Shown here: in pieces, positions 24,456-32,229 of the stretch
Numbering within the stretch: position 1 is the stretch's first letter
Layout of the letters: the number at the start of each line of letters is the position of its first letter
From: Paludibacter sp.
Lineage (GTDB): Bacteria; Bacteroidota; Bacteroidia; Bacteroidales; Paludibacteraceae
Reading direction: 5' to 3'
DNA length: 64,000 nt
NCBI GenBank assembly: GCA_028710415.1
Contig: JAQTUE010000002.1
Location: forward strand, 1 to 64,000
Translations under genes and position numbers: made by a program
The notes under the pieces: model-generated
Database searches by the model: none
Seen by the model: only the letters and a program-made list of their open reading frames with translations
What the model was told of the DNA's origin: nothing

Positions 24456-25307
24456 ATGAAAAATCAAGGGGAGATAATTCTTTATCAATCGGAAGATTCC
24501 ACGCAACTAGAAGTGCGAATAGAAGATGAAACTGTTTGGCTGACCCAAGTTCAAATGGTGGATTTATTTCAGACGACTAAACAGAATGTCAGTTTGCATA
24601 TAAATAACATTTTTAAGGAGAATGAATTGACAAAAGATTCAACTGTCAAGGAATACTTGACAGTTCGACAAGAAGGTCTTCGAATTATCAAACGAAAGGT
24701 TGAATTTTTTAATCTTGATGTTATAATTTCAGTTGGTTACAGAGTAAAATCTTTGCGTGGTACTCAATTTCGAATTTGGGCAAACAATGTTTTAAAAGAA
24801 TACCTGATGAAAGGCTATGTATTGCATCACCGGGTTGACAGGATTGAAAAGAAGATACTGGAACACGATCAGAAGTTTGATTTATTGATAAAAACATCCT
24901 TACCACCTCGACAAGGCATATTTTATGATGGACAAATATTTGATGCATATAAGTTTACCGCTGATTTGGTGAAGTCGGCTAAGAAATCAATAGTACTGAT
25001 AGATAATTATGTGGATGAAAGTGTGTTGATGATACTTTCTAAACGAACAAAAGGTGTAAAAGCAACAATTTTTACAGCTAATATATCGAATCAGCTTCAA
25101 CTTGATCTGAGTAAATTCAATAAGCAGTATGAACCGATTGAAATAAAGATATTCACAAAATCACATGATCGCTTTTTAATTATCGATCAGGAGACTGTAT
25201 ATCATATTGGTGCTTCTTTAAAAGACTTAGCGAAAAAATGGTTTGCATTTTCCAAAATAGAACTAGATGCGATTGAAATGATACGGAAGATAGAAAACTT
25301 GAAATAA
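24456..25307 (+). CDS. RhuM-family protein with PLD-like C-terminus
   Basis: 283 residues. Residues 1-115 match the RhuM/virulence-protein N-terminal domain: GEIILYQSEDSTQLEVRIED, ETVWLTQVQMVDLFQTTKQN, the V-S-x-H-I-x-N-I-(F/Y) helix, and NLDVIISVGYRVKSLRGTQF followed by RIWANNVLKEYL. These resemble phage-type KilA-N/Bro DNA-binding modules. A coiled linker (VDRIEKKILEHDQKF) leads to residues 160-283, which look like one phospholipase-D-like half: KSAKKSIVLIDNYVDESVLM, and H-D-R-F-L-I-I-D near residue 238 in place of HxKxxxxD, then YHIGASLKD. Stand-alone gene of phage or defence origin; activity unknown. Confidence 0.8.
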   Translation: MKNQGEIILYQSEDSTQLEVRIEDETVWLTQVQMVDLFQTTKQNVSLHINNIFKENELTKDSTVKEYLTVRQEGLRIIKRKVEFFNLDVIISVGYRVKSLRGTQFRIWANNVLKEYLMKGYVLHHRVDRIEKKILEHDQKFDLLIKTSLPPRQGIFYDGQIFDAYKFTADLVKSAKKSIVLIDNYVDESVLMILSKRTKGVKATIFTANISNQLQLDLSKFNKQYEPIEIKIFTKSHDRFLIIDQETVYHIGASLKDLAKKWFAFSKIELDAIEMIRKIENLK

Positions 25308-25514
25308 CTAAAAGAGGAGTTTGAAAGGTTTGAGAGTTTGAAAGATTATTGGCTTTTATCAATCATATGATTCAACTCAAATTATATTTGATAGACAAGA
25401 TTTGAAAGGAGATATCACAAGTTCCATTTTGGAACATATGATGAATAAATCATAAGTATATTCCCTGAAATACAAATAAATAGATTGTATACTTGTTTGT
25501 TACATACAACATTG

Positions 25515-25536
25515 TTACATACAAAGTTGTATGTAA
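25515..25536. repeat. Perfect hairpin in the 25.3-25.8 kb gap
   Basis: TTACATACAA, AG, TTGTATGTAA: 10-base perfect arms, preceded by an extra direct copy of TTACATACAA. The 473-base gap otherwise holds a short TTTGAAAGG word repeat at its left edge and AT-rich DNA with no clear gene. Confidence 0.6.
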
Positions 25537-25780
25537 TCTATTAAAATAGATTCAATGAATTTTTAAAGTGAAATAATTCTTTTACATTACATTTATTAGA
25601 TATTTATAAAGGGGTTTAAATGGGATTCAGTAAGTAAGGTTATCTTACTAACTACATAAATAAGCTGAATAGATTGTCAACCTGTGCAATTATTGCACAA
25701 GTTCAAATAATGGTTATAGAAAAGTAACCAAACAAAAGAAGTAATATAAAAATTAGAAATCAATTACAATAACATAAACA

Positions 25781-26152
25781 ATGGAAACTACAAGACAACA
25801 AAAAATATCGAGGATGTTGCAGAAAGAACTGGGGGAAATCTTTTTGTTGTATGCCCGTGAGATACACGGTACTTTAATCACAGTCACCTCAGTGCGCATA
25901 AGCCCTGATTTGGGAATTGCCCGTACCCATTTAAGTATTTTCCCAAGTAACAAGGCTGCAGATGTGTTGATGAAAGTAAATGCCGATACCAAATCTATCC
26001 GCTATGAACTGGGAAAAAGGGTTCGTCATCAATTACGGATTGTACCTGAATTGTTCTTTCATAACGACGATTCGCTTGATTACCTGGAGAACATAGACAA
26101 CTTGCTGAGAAGTGATCCTCCGGGACCTGCAACAGAAGAAACCGAAGAGTAA
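25781..26152 (+). CDS. rbfA: Ribosome-binding factor A
   Basis: 123 residues. Small KH-type protein that binds the 30S subunit during 16S rRNA 5'-end maturation. Opens with TRQQKISRMLQKELGEIF, followed by HGTLITVTSVRISPDLGIAR and the R-H-Q-L-R-I-V-P-E-L-x-F strand (GKRVRHQLRIVPELFFHNDD). Ends eight bases before the LolC/E-type permease; this pairing suggests one transcript. Confidence 0.93.
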   Translation: METTRQQKISRMLQKELGEIFLLYAREIHGTLITVTSVRISPDLGIARTHLSIFPSNKAADVLMKVNADTKSIRYELGKRVRHQLRIVPELFFHNDDSLDYLENIDNLLRSDPPGPATEETEE

Positions 26153-26160
26153 GGAGAATA

Positions 26161-27420
26161 ATGGATAACGGTCAAAATACATCACCATTTCGTGGTTTAT
26201 CATTCTCGTTTCGCATAGCCAAGCGCTACCTTTTCTCCAAGAAGTCGCACAATGCCATTAATGTCATTTCTGGTATTTCGGCAGCGGGTGTTGGGGTAGG
26301 AGCGATGGCTTTGGTGTGCGTATTGTCGGTGTTCAATGGTTTTGAATTGCTTATATCGGATATGTTCTCATCATTCGATCCGGATTTAAAGATTACATTG
26401 ACTCATGGCAAGACCTTTGATGCTGCTACACCGGAATTCAACCAGGTACGTAAATTAAAGTCGGTGGCTTATTTTACCGAAGTGGTGGAAGAGAATGCCT
26501 TGCTGCGTTTCAAAAACAAACAAATGCCCGCCACGATCAAGGGGGTGAGTGATGATTTTGAAAAGATGACCCGCATTGACAGCATCATGTATGATGGGAA
26601 ATTCGTCCTCAATGACGGTGCTTTTGAACGGGCTGTACCTGGTATTGGAGTGGCTGCAATCTTTGGACTGGGAGCCCATTTTATTGATCCGCTTTATATC
26701 TATGCCCCTAAACGGACTTCCAAAATCAACCTGCTGCGTCCTGAAAACAGTTTCAACCAGATGGGTACCTTCGTATCCGGCATATTCTCTGTCAAACAGT
26801 TGCAATACGACGACCACTATGTACTGGTGTCGATTAAGCTTGCCCGCGATCTGTTTGAATACGATAAATCAAAGGTTACTTCCATCGAAATGAAACTTGC
26901 AAAGGGTGCTGATCAGGATCAGGTAAAAGCTCAGATTAACAAGTTGCTGGGGGCAGACTATCAGATTAAAAACCGGTATGAACAGCAGGAAAGTTTCTTT
27001 AAAATCATGAAAATTGAGAAATGGTTTACCTATCTCATTCTCTGTTTTATATTGCTTATTGCCAGTTTTAATATCATTGGATCGCTGTCCATGTTGATCA
27101 TCGATAAAAAAGAGGATATTGAGACCCTGCGGAGCCTGGGAGCCAATAACCAGCTTATCAAACGAATTTTCTTATTTGAAGGATGGCTGATATCAGGAGT
27201 AGGAGCGATCTCAGGTATTCTGTTAGGTGGATTATTATGCCTGTTGCAGCAGTATTTTGGAATCCTGAAACTAGGCAGTGGCTATGTGGTAGATGCCTAT
27301 CCGGTGGTTACGAATGCAACTGATTTGTTGTTGGTATTTGTCACGGTGCTGGTCATGGGATTTCTGGCAGCATATTATCCGGTACGATATATCCGTACAA
27401 AACAGAATTTGCCTGATTAA
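26161..27420 (+). CDS. LolC/LolE-family ABC permease
   Basis: 419 residues. The cytoplasmic N-terminus SFRIAKRYLFSKKSHNAINV leads into TM1 (about 34-60, ISGISAAGVGVGAMALVCVL). A large periplasmic MacB-like domain spans about 62-280, and three C-terminal helices follow at about 285-308, 337-360 and 383-405 (FtsX domain; IGSLSMLIIDKKEDIETLRS). In the family it extracts lipoproteins from the inner membrane together with a LolD ATPase, which is not in the window. The gene follows rbfA closely. Confidence 0.9.
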   Translation: MDNGQNTSPFRGLSFSFRIAKRYLFSKKSHNAINVISGISAAGVGVGAMALVCVLSVFNGFELLISDMFSSFDPDLKITLTHGKTFDAATPEFNQVRKLKSVAYFTEVVEENALLRFKNKQMPATIKGVSDDFEKMTRIDSIMYDGKFVLNDGAFERAVPGIGVAAIFGLGAHFIDPLYIYAPKRTSKINLLRPENSFNQMGTFVSGIFSVKQLQYDDHYVLVSIKLARDLFEYDKSKVTSIEMKLAKGADQDQVKAQINKLLGADYQIKNRYEQQESFFKIMKIEKWFTYLILCFILLIASFNIIGSLSMLIIDKKEDIETLRSLGANNQLIKRIFLFEGWLISGVGAISGILLGGLLCLLQQYFGILKLGSGYVVDAYPVVTNATDLLLVFVTVLVMGFLAAYYPVRYIRTKQNLPD

Positions 27421-27515
27421 ATTTCTTTATTGGTCACTTGCTGAACAACATAATACTCAAAATTTCGTTATAAAAAAATAAACTCCTTATTTCAGGATTA
27501 AAGCCTAACTCCCGG

Positions 27516-28133
27516 ATGAAAAAACTGACATTGTTTCTATTTGTTCTCACCGCCATATTGACCTCCTGCGGTGGCGGCCAATTAAATTCACCCCTGGTTT
27601 ACGAAAAGAACCCACAATATACCTGGGGATATGCCGAGTTTTTTGGGGATTATTATGCCGGTTACGGCAATAAAAACAATGTACTGTCCATATCCCTTTT
27701 TACAGATTCTCTTAAATTGAATGATTTAGGCAGCCTTTATGGCCTGGGCCAATACCTGTTCCTGGAAGATGTTTTTCAGGCACCTTCAGATACCCTCTTA
27801 CGTCAGGGGACCTATCAGGTAAATGATTCTGGATTGCCGTTTACCATTGCACCGGGAAAGAATGATACCGTGGATAATGCTGTGTATCCCATCGGTGCCT
27901 ATATTTCCTATTACGAGTTCAATGCTGCCAATTCAACCCTGAAGATTATTACCGGAGGGTCATTTACCGTTGTCAGGCTGCTTGGAAATACCTACAACAT
28001 TACCTGTAATTTTAAGACGTCGGATAATCTGGACCTGAAAGGAAATTTTACAGCTACCCTTCCCCACATTGACCAGTCACTGGCAGTCCCTGCAGCCGGT
28101 ATACGCAAAAAACTGCTTTATACAAGGCGATAA
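27516..28133 (+). CDS. Predicted lipoprotein, unknown
   Basis: 205 residues. Lipoprotein signal with lipobox LTSC (Cys18), followed by GGGQLN, a typical flexible tether; absence of acidic residues at +2 to +5 leaves surface export open. The rest is beta-rich (YTWGYAEFFGDYYAGYGNKN, TLKIITGGSFTVVRLLGNTY, KGNFTATLPH). The layout of repeated beta strands resembles small Bacteroidota lipoproteins with a lipocalin-like domain, but no family is firmly recognised. It stands alone, with the fucose regulator's operator region downstream. Confidence 0.75.
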   Translation: MKKLTLFLFVLTAILTSCGGGQLNSPLVYEKNPQYTWGYAEFFGDYYAGYGNKNNVLSISLFTDSLKLNDLGSLYGLGQYLFLEDVFQAPSDTLLRQGTYQVNDSGLPFTIAPGKNDTVDNAVYPIGAYISYYEFNAANSTLKIITGGSFTVVRLLGNTYNITCNFKTSDNLDLKGNFTATLPHIDQSLAVPAAGIRKKLLYTRR

Positions 28134-28183
28134 TTTGAAGATAAGCCTGATCAGAATATCCGGACTCTTCCTTAAAATACTCT

Positions 28184-28247
28184 AAAATACAAACGTGTGC
28201 ATCGGTAGAACTGAAAATAGTTTTATCTTTGCACACGTTTGTATTTT
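28184..28247 (+). promoter_or_regulatory. lacI-type operator pair and promoter
   Basis: AAAATACAAACGTGTGCA (28184-28201) is the perfect inverted complement of TGCACACGTTTGTATTTT (28230-28247), 28 bases apart. Each arm carries one LacI-type half-palindrome around a central CG. A -7 box TATCTTTG (28224-28231) lies between and touches the right arm. The regulator gene starts 7 bases later, so this reads as an autoregulatory double operator capable of looping. Confidence 0.8.
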
Positions 28248-28253
28248 GAGTCT

Positions 28254-29264
28254 ATGAAAAAAAGAATCACCATTAAAGACATTGCCAGGGAGCTGAATGT
28301 GCACCATTCCACCGTGTCCCGTGCTCTCAGGAATGATCCCAGGGTGAATGAGAAAACCCGTGACCTGGTACTGGCTTATTCGTTGAAGCATGAATACCAA
28401 ACCAATATGAACGCGGTCCATCTGCGTGGTACGGGTAATAATACCATAGCACTGATTGTTCCCAATATCAACCACACTTTCTTCTCGGACATTGTCAGCC
28501 AGCTCACCAACATCGCCTATAAAAAAGGGTATATTCTTTCCGTGTTCCAGTCGAATGAAGATTATGAACAGGAAGTTGGCATCGTCAATACCATTATCAA
28601 ACATAACTATGCCGGGGTAATTGCCTCTATTTCCATCAATACTTCGGATAGCAAACATTTCAAACTACTCAGCACCTTTGGTATTCCGCTTGTGTTTTTC
28701 GACCGTATCTGTGATGATTTACCTACTCCGAAAGTGTTGGTCAATAATTACGAGGTAACCTTCGAAGCAACAGAATACCTGATCAATAAAGGCTATAAAA
28801 GAATAGCCCACCTAACAGGCCCTACTCATATCAATGTGTTTCATGACAGGCAGAATGGATATATCGATGCCATTCAAAAGCACGGGTTGTCGTATCAAAA
28901 ACACCTTGCATTGGAAGATGAATTCACCGTTGAACTTGGTGAGAAGTGCCTGCGTGACTTGTTACTTGATGTTGAGAAACCGGATGCCATCATATCATCT
29001 TCCATTCTGCTGACCATGGGAATAGCTGTACAAGCAAGGGAAATGTCATTGCGCATTCCGGAGGACCTGGCTTTGATTGGTTTTGGGAATCATGTCAGCT
29101 CCCTGATCATGCAGCCCCGGTTAACCTCGATTTATCAGTCGGAAACCGAGATAGCGGGTATATCCTTCGATTTGTTAGATAAAATGATAAATAAGGAAAT
29201 GCCTATCACCGAAAATTGTATTAAAACCGTACAGGCTCATATTGTATATCGCGAATCCTGTTAA
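28254..29264 (+). CDS. LacI-family regulator of the fucose locus
   Basis: 336 residues from the ATG at 28254; the frame opens upstream, but the helix-turn-helix begins here (KKRITIKDIARELNVHHSTV, then SRALRNDPRVNEKTRD). The hinge is at about 48-60, and the effector-binding periplasmic-binding-like core runs to the end (IALIVPNINHTFFSDIVSQL, FGIPLVFFDRICDD, RIAHLTGPTHINVFHDRQNG, LALIGFGNH). Matching operators lie at its own promoter and before fucU. The likely effector is L-fucose or a metabolite; this is inferred from the adjoining fucU and alpha-fucosidase. Confidence 0.9.
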   Translation: MKKRITIKDIARELNVHHSTVSRALRNDPRVNEKTRDLVLAYSLKHEYQTNMNAVHLRGTGNNTIALIVPNINHTFFSDIVSQLTNIAYKKGYILSVFQSNEDYEQEVGIVNTIIKHNYAGVIASISINTSDSKHFKLLSTFGIPLVFFDRICDDLPTPKVLVNNYEVTFEATEYLINKGYKRIAHLTGPTHINVFHDRQNGYIDAIQKHGLSYQKHLALEDEFTVELGEKCLRDLLLDVEKPDAIISSSILLTMGIAVQAREMSLRIPEDLALIGFGNHVSSLIMQPRLTSIYQSETEIAGISFDLLDKMINKEMPITENCIKTVQAHIVYRESC

Positions 29265-29280
29265 ACAATTTATTAAATCT

Positions 29281-29294
29281 TGCACACGTGTGCT
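29281..29294 (+). promoter_or_regulatory. LacI-type operator before fucU
   Basis: TGCACACGTGTGCT contains the perfect 12-base palindrome GCACACGTGTGC. It shares TGCACACG with both arms upstream of the regulator and overlaps a weak -7-like TAAATCTTGC. It should control fucU and the genes downstream. Confidence 0.8.
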
Positions 29295-29310
29295 ATAAAA
29301 ATCAATTCTT

Positions 29311-29742
29311 ATGTTAAAAGGAATTTCACCTTTAGTAAGCCCTGAACTGTTGGCAGTTCTGGCACGTATGGGTCATGGTGACGAAATCATCCTGGCTGAT
29401 GCCCATTTCCCCGGAGAAACGTTTAATGGCCGTGTACTTCGTGCTGATGGCCTGCGGATCCCTGAATTGCTGGCTGCAATATTGCCTTTATTCGAACTGG
29501 ATGCCTATGTGCCTTATCCGTTGGTGATGATGGCCGCCGTAAAAGGAGACACACTTGACCCAACCGTTGAAGCATCCTATGTAAAAAGCATTCATATCTC
29601 CAACCCGAATGCCCCTGCAATCGAACGCATCGACCGCTTTGCATTCTATGAACGTACCAAATCAGCCTTTGCAGTCGTTATGACCGGCGAAACAGCCAAA
29701 TACGGGAACATCCTGTTGAAGAAGGGAGTAACGCCTTGCTGA
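29311..29742 (+). CDS. fucU: L-fucose mutarotase
   Basis: 143 residues of the RbsD/FucU fold. Interconverts alpha and beta anomers of L-fucose so that downstream enzymes receive the right anomer. Very close to the classical FucU pattern: [35 protein letters not shown] (catalytic His22), [52 protein letters not shown], and the [14 protein letters not shown] ending. First structural gene after the LacI operator. Confidence 0.93.
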   Translation: MLKGISPLVSPELLAVLARMGHGDEIILADAHFPGETFNGRVLRADGLRIPELLAAILPLFELDAYVPYPLVMMAAVKGDTLDPTVEASYVKSIHISNPNAPAIERIDRFAFYERTKSAFAVVMTGETAKYGNILLKKGVTPC

Positions 29743-30011
29743 AGTTCGTTGATTAAGTTAATTGAGTTGATTGAGTTGATTGAGTTGAATAAGTTTATTA
29801 GGAAAAGTAGCTGTAAGGCATTAATATCAAATGAAACAGAACTGATTAACAAACAATTCAATCTGCTTAACCATTTAACCAATGAGCGCAGTTACCCAAT
29901 TTACTCAATCAACTCAATCAACTTAATCAACTTAATCAACTCAATTAACTTAATCAACTCAATTAACTTAATCAACTCAATTAACTTAATCAACCAATTA
30001 ACCAAATAACA
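29743..30011. repeat. TTGATTAAG/TTGATTGAG low-complexity inverted array
   Basis: The left part (29750-29795) is repeats of TTGATTGAG and TTGATTAAG. The right part (29898-30006) is repeats of the complementary words CTCAATCAA, CTTAATCAA and CTCAATTAA. Together they can fold back on themselves between fucU and the dehydrogenase. The similar TTGATTGGTTAATTAGG run after sufC (56850-56910) is related. The frame through it is open only because the words lack stops; I do not call a gene. Confidence 0.75.
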
Positions 30012-31073
30012 ATGACAGTAAAATCAAAAGGTGCTTTTTTACCGGGAAACAGCACAGTAATCTTCAAAGATGTAGAATTTCCAACTCCCGGACATGGCGA
30101 AGTTCTATTGAAAGTAAAATCATCCACCATTTGTGGAAGTGATATCCGTGCAATCTACCGCGAACATTTGGGTAAAGGACCCGAAGGATACCAGAATAAA
30201 ATTGCAGGGCATGAACCTGCCGGCCAGATCATATCCTGTGGCCCTGGCATGAAACGCTTCAAAGAAGGTGACCGGGTGGTAGTGTATCACATTTCAGGTT
30301 GCGGTTGTTGCAACGATTGCCGCCGTGGTTATATGATATCGTGTTCAAGCCCTTCCCGTGCTGCCTATGGCTGGCAACGTGACGGTGGCATGAGCGAATA
30401 CATGATTGCCGAGGAAAAAGACCTGGTACTTCTTCCTGACGAATTGACTTATACCGATGGTGCTCAGGTTGCCTGTGGATTTGGTACCGTGTACGAAGGC
30501 CTGGAGAAAATCGGGATCAGTGGCAATGATGCGGTGCTTGTAACCGGATTAGGCCCTGTAGGACTGGCTGCCCTGATGCTTGCCAAAGCAATGGGTGCTC
30601 AACGCCTGATCGGAGTAGATACTGTAGCCGAACGTTGCCAGATTGCCATGAACCTGGGTCTTGTGGATGCAGTCTATGTATCAGGCCCTGATACCATGGA
30701 AAAGGTAATGGCGGAAACCAAAGGTAAAGGCTTTGAGAAAACAGTTGACTGTTCTGGTCATACTTCAGGACGTCAGCTCTGTATTCGTGCTACCCGTCAA
30801 TGGGGTAAGATGGTGATGATCGGTGAAGGCGGGACGGTAGAATTCAACCCAAGCCCGGATATTATCCACGACCAGAAGACTATTTACGGATCATGGGTAA
30901 CCTCTATATGGAAAATGGAAGAACTGGTGGAACGCCTGGTTCGCTGGGGAATACACCCTGAAGACCTGGTGACACACCGCTTCACACTGGATAAAGCAGC
31001 TGCAGCTTATTCGCTTATGGCCGAAGGCAAATGCGGAAAAGTAGCTGTGGTGTTTGATGAAGAAATCAAGTAA
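30012..31073 (+). CDS. Zinc-dependent MDR alcohol/polyol dehydrogenase
   Basis: 353 residues. Catalytic zinc ligands Cys41 (STICGSD) and His67-Glu68 (GHEPAGQI). The structural zinc lobe is Cys97, Cys100, Cys103, Cys111 (CX2CX2CX7C, intact). The Rossmann fold has VLVTGLGPVGLAALMLAKAM near 175-195. Its length and lobe structure are those of sorbitol/iditol and threonine dehydrogenase relatives. Position between fucU and an aldo/keto reductase in a LacI-controlled unit points to a fucose-derived alcohol or hydroxyl as substrate; oxidation of L-fucitol to L-fuculose, or of L-fucose to its lactone, are both possible and cannot be decided from sequence. Confidence 0.88.
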   Translation: MTVKSKGAFLPGNSTVIFKDVEFPTPGHGEVLLKVKSSTICGSDIRAIYREHLGKGPEGYQNKIAGHEPAGQIISCGPGMKRFKEGDRVVVYHISGCGCCNDCRRGYMISCSSPSRAAYGWQRDGGMSEYMIAEEKDLVLLPDELTYTDGAQVACGFGTVYEGLEKIGISGNDAVLVTGLGPVGLAALMLAKAMGAQRLIGVDTVAERCQIAMNLGLVDAVYVSGPDTMEKVMAETKGKGFEKTVDCSGHTSGRQLCIRATRQWGKMVMIGEGGTVEFNPSPDIIHDQKTIYGSWVTSIWKMEELVERLVRWGIHPEDLVTHRFTLDKAAAAYSLMAEGKCGKVAVVFDEEIK

Positions 31074-31079
31074 TTTAAA

Positions 31080-31197
31080 ACAAACCACCCCTAACCCCTA
31101 TAGGGGAACTAAATTAGTTTTGGCTATATTAATTCCTACAATTAATTTCAAAACTGAAGTAACTAAGTTCCCCTTTAGGGGTTAGGGGTAGTTTTAT
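31080..31197. repeat. CCCCTAAAGGGG element, copy 1
   Basis: About 118 bp. The left arm contains CCACCCCTAACCCCTATAGG then GGAACT; the right arm AGTTCCCCTTTAGGGGTTAG then GGGTAG is its near-perfect complement. It fills the gap between the dehydrogenase and the aldo/keto reductase. A related element lies between sufB and sufC (55960). Confidence 0.85.
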
Positions 31198-31212
31198 TAA
31201 AATCTAAATATT

Positions 31213-32217
31213 ATGCAACCAATAGATTCAACTAAAGTACCGTACAAAACACTGTACACCGGTGCCCGGATACCTGTTATCGGATTAGGCACATTCGGTT
31301 CCGATAATTATGATGCTGAAACCATTGCAAGGGCTGTGAAAACGGCCATTACCATGGGATACCGACATATCGACTGTGCCTCGGTGTATGGCAATGAAAA
31401 AGAAATAGGGGTAGCCCTGCAGGAAGTATTCGCCGAAGGCATTGTTACCCGCGAAGAACTCTGGATTACTTCCAAGGTATGGAACGACAAGCACAAAGAA
31501 GTCGTAGAATCGTGCAAGCAATCGTTGGCCGACCTGCAACTGGATTACCTGGATTTGTACCTGGTGCACTGGCCTTTCCCGAACTTCCATGCACCAAAAT
31601 GTGATGTGACAGCCCGCCAGCCTAATTCAGTGCCTTACATTCATGCTGATTATATGAATACCTGGGCTCAAATGGAAAGTCTGGTCCAGAGCGGATTGGT
31701 AAAGAACATTGGTACTTCGAATGTAACCATCCCGAAGATGAAACTGATCCTGCGTGATTGCAATATCAGGCCTGCTGTAAACGAAATGGAAATTCACCCT
31801 CATTTCCAGCAACCTGAATTATATCAGTTCATGAAAGACAATGGGGTGGAAGTAATCGGTTACAGCCCTATTGGTTCACCGGGTCGTCCGGAACGGGATA
31901 AGACCCCCGAGGATACGGTGGATATGGAAGATCCAATTATCGTGGCTATTGCCGAGCGCTTAAACGTTCATCCTGCAGTTGTTTGCCTCAAATGGGCGGT
32001 GCAACGTGGACAGATTACCATTCCATTCTCTGTAAAAACAGACAAGATGTACAACAACCTGAAAGGAATTACCGAAGGGCCGTTGACTGCGGAAGAAATG
32101 GAAGCTGTATCTAAGATTGACAAACAGTGTCGCCTCATCAAAGGGCAGGTATTCCTGTGGGAATCAGCTAAAGGTTGGGAAGACTTGTGGGATCTGGATG
32201 GTGTGATTGCTGGTTAA
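31213..32217 (+). CDS. Aldo/keto reductase
   Basis: 334 residues, (alpha/beta)8 barrel. The catalytic tetrad is visible: Asp54 and Tyr59 (HIDCASVYGNE), Lys88 (WITSKVW), His119 (YLVHWPF). NAD(P)H site motifs are PFSVKTDKMYNNLKG and YSPIGSPGRPER. It resembles aldose-reductase-type AKRs, which reduce sugar aldehydes to alditols. In the fucose unit it could reduce L-fucose or L-lactaldehyde; neither is proven. 12 bases precede the alpha-fucosidase start, so cotranscription is likely. Confidence 0.9.
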   Translation: MQPIDSTKVPYKTLYTGARIPVIGLGTFGSDNYDAETIARAVKTAITMGYRHIDCASVYGNEKEIGVALQEVFAEGIVTREELWITSKVWNDKHKEVVESCKQSLADLQLDYLDLYLVHWPFPNFHAPKCDVTARQPNSVPYIHADYMNTWAQMESLVQSGLVKNIGTSNVTIPKMKLILRDCNIRPAVNEMEIHPHFQQPELYQFMKDNGVEVIGYSPIGSPGRPERDKTPEDTVDMEDPIIVAIAERLNVHPAVVCLKWAVQRGQITIPFSVKTDKMYNNLKGITEGPLTAEEMEAVSKIDKQCRLIKGQVFLWESAKGWEDLWDLDGVIAG

Positions 32218-32229
32218 ATGGAATAAGCT

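Noticed and set aside
29749-30009. 86-codon frame between fucU and the dehydrogenase
   Set aside because: It is entirely low-complexity words (NLINSIN repeats) and is open only because they lack stops.
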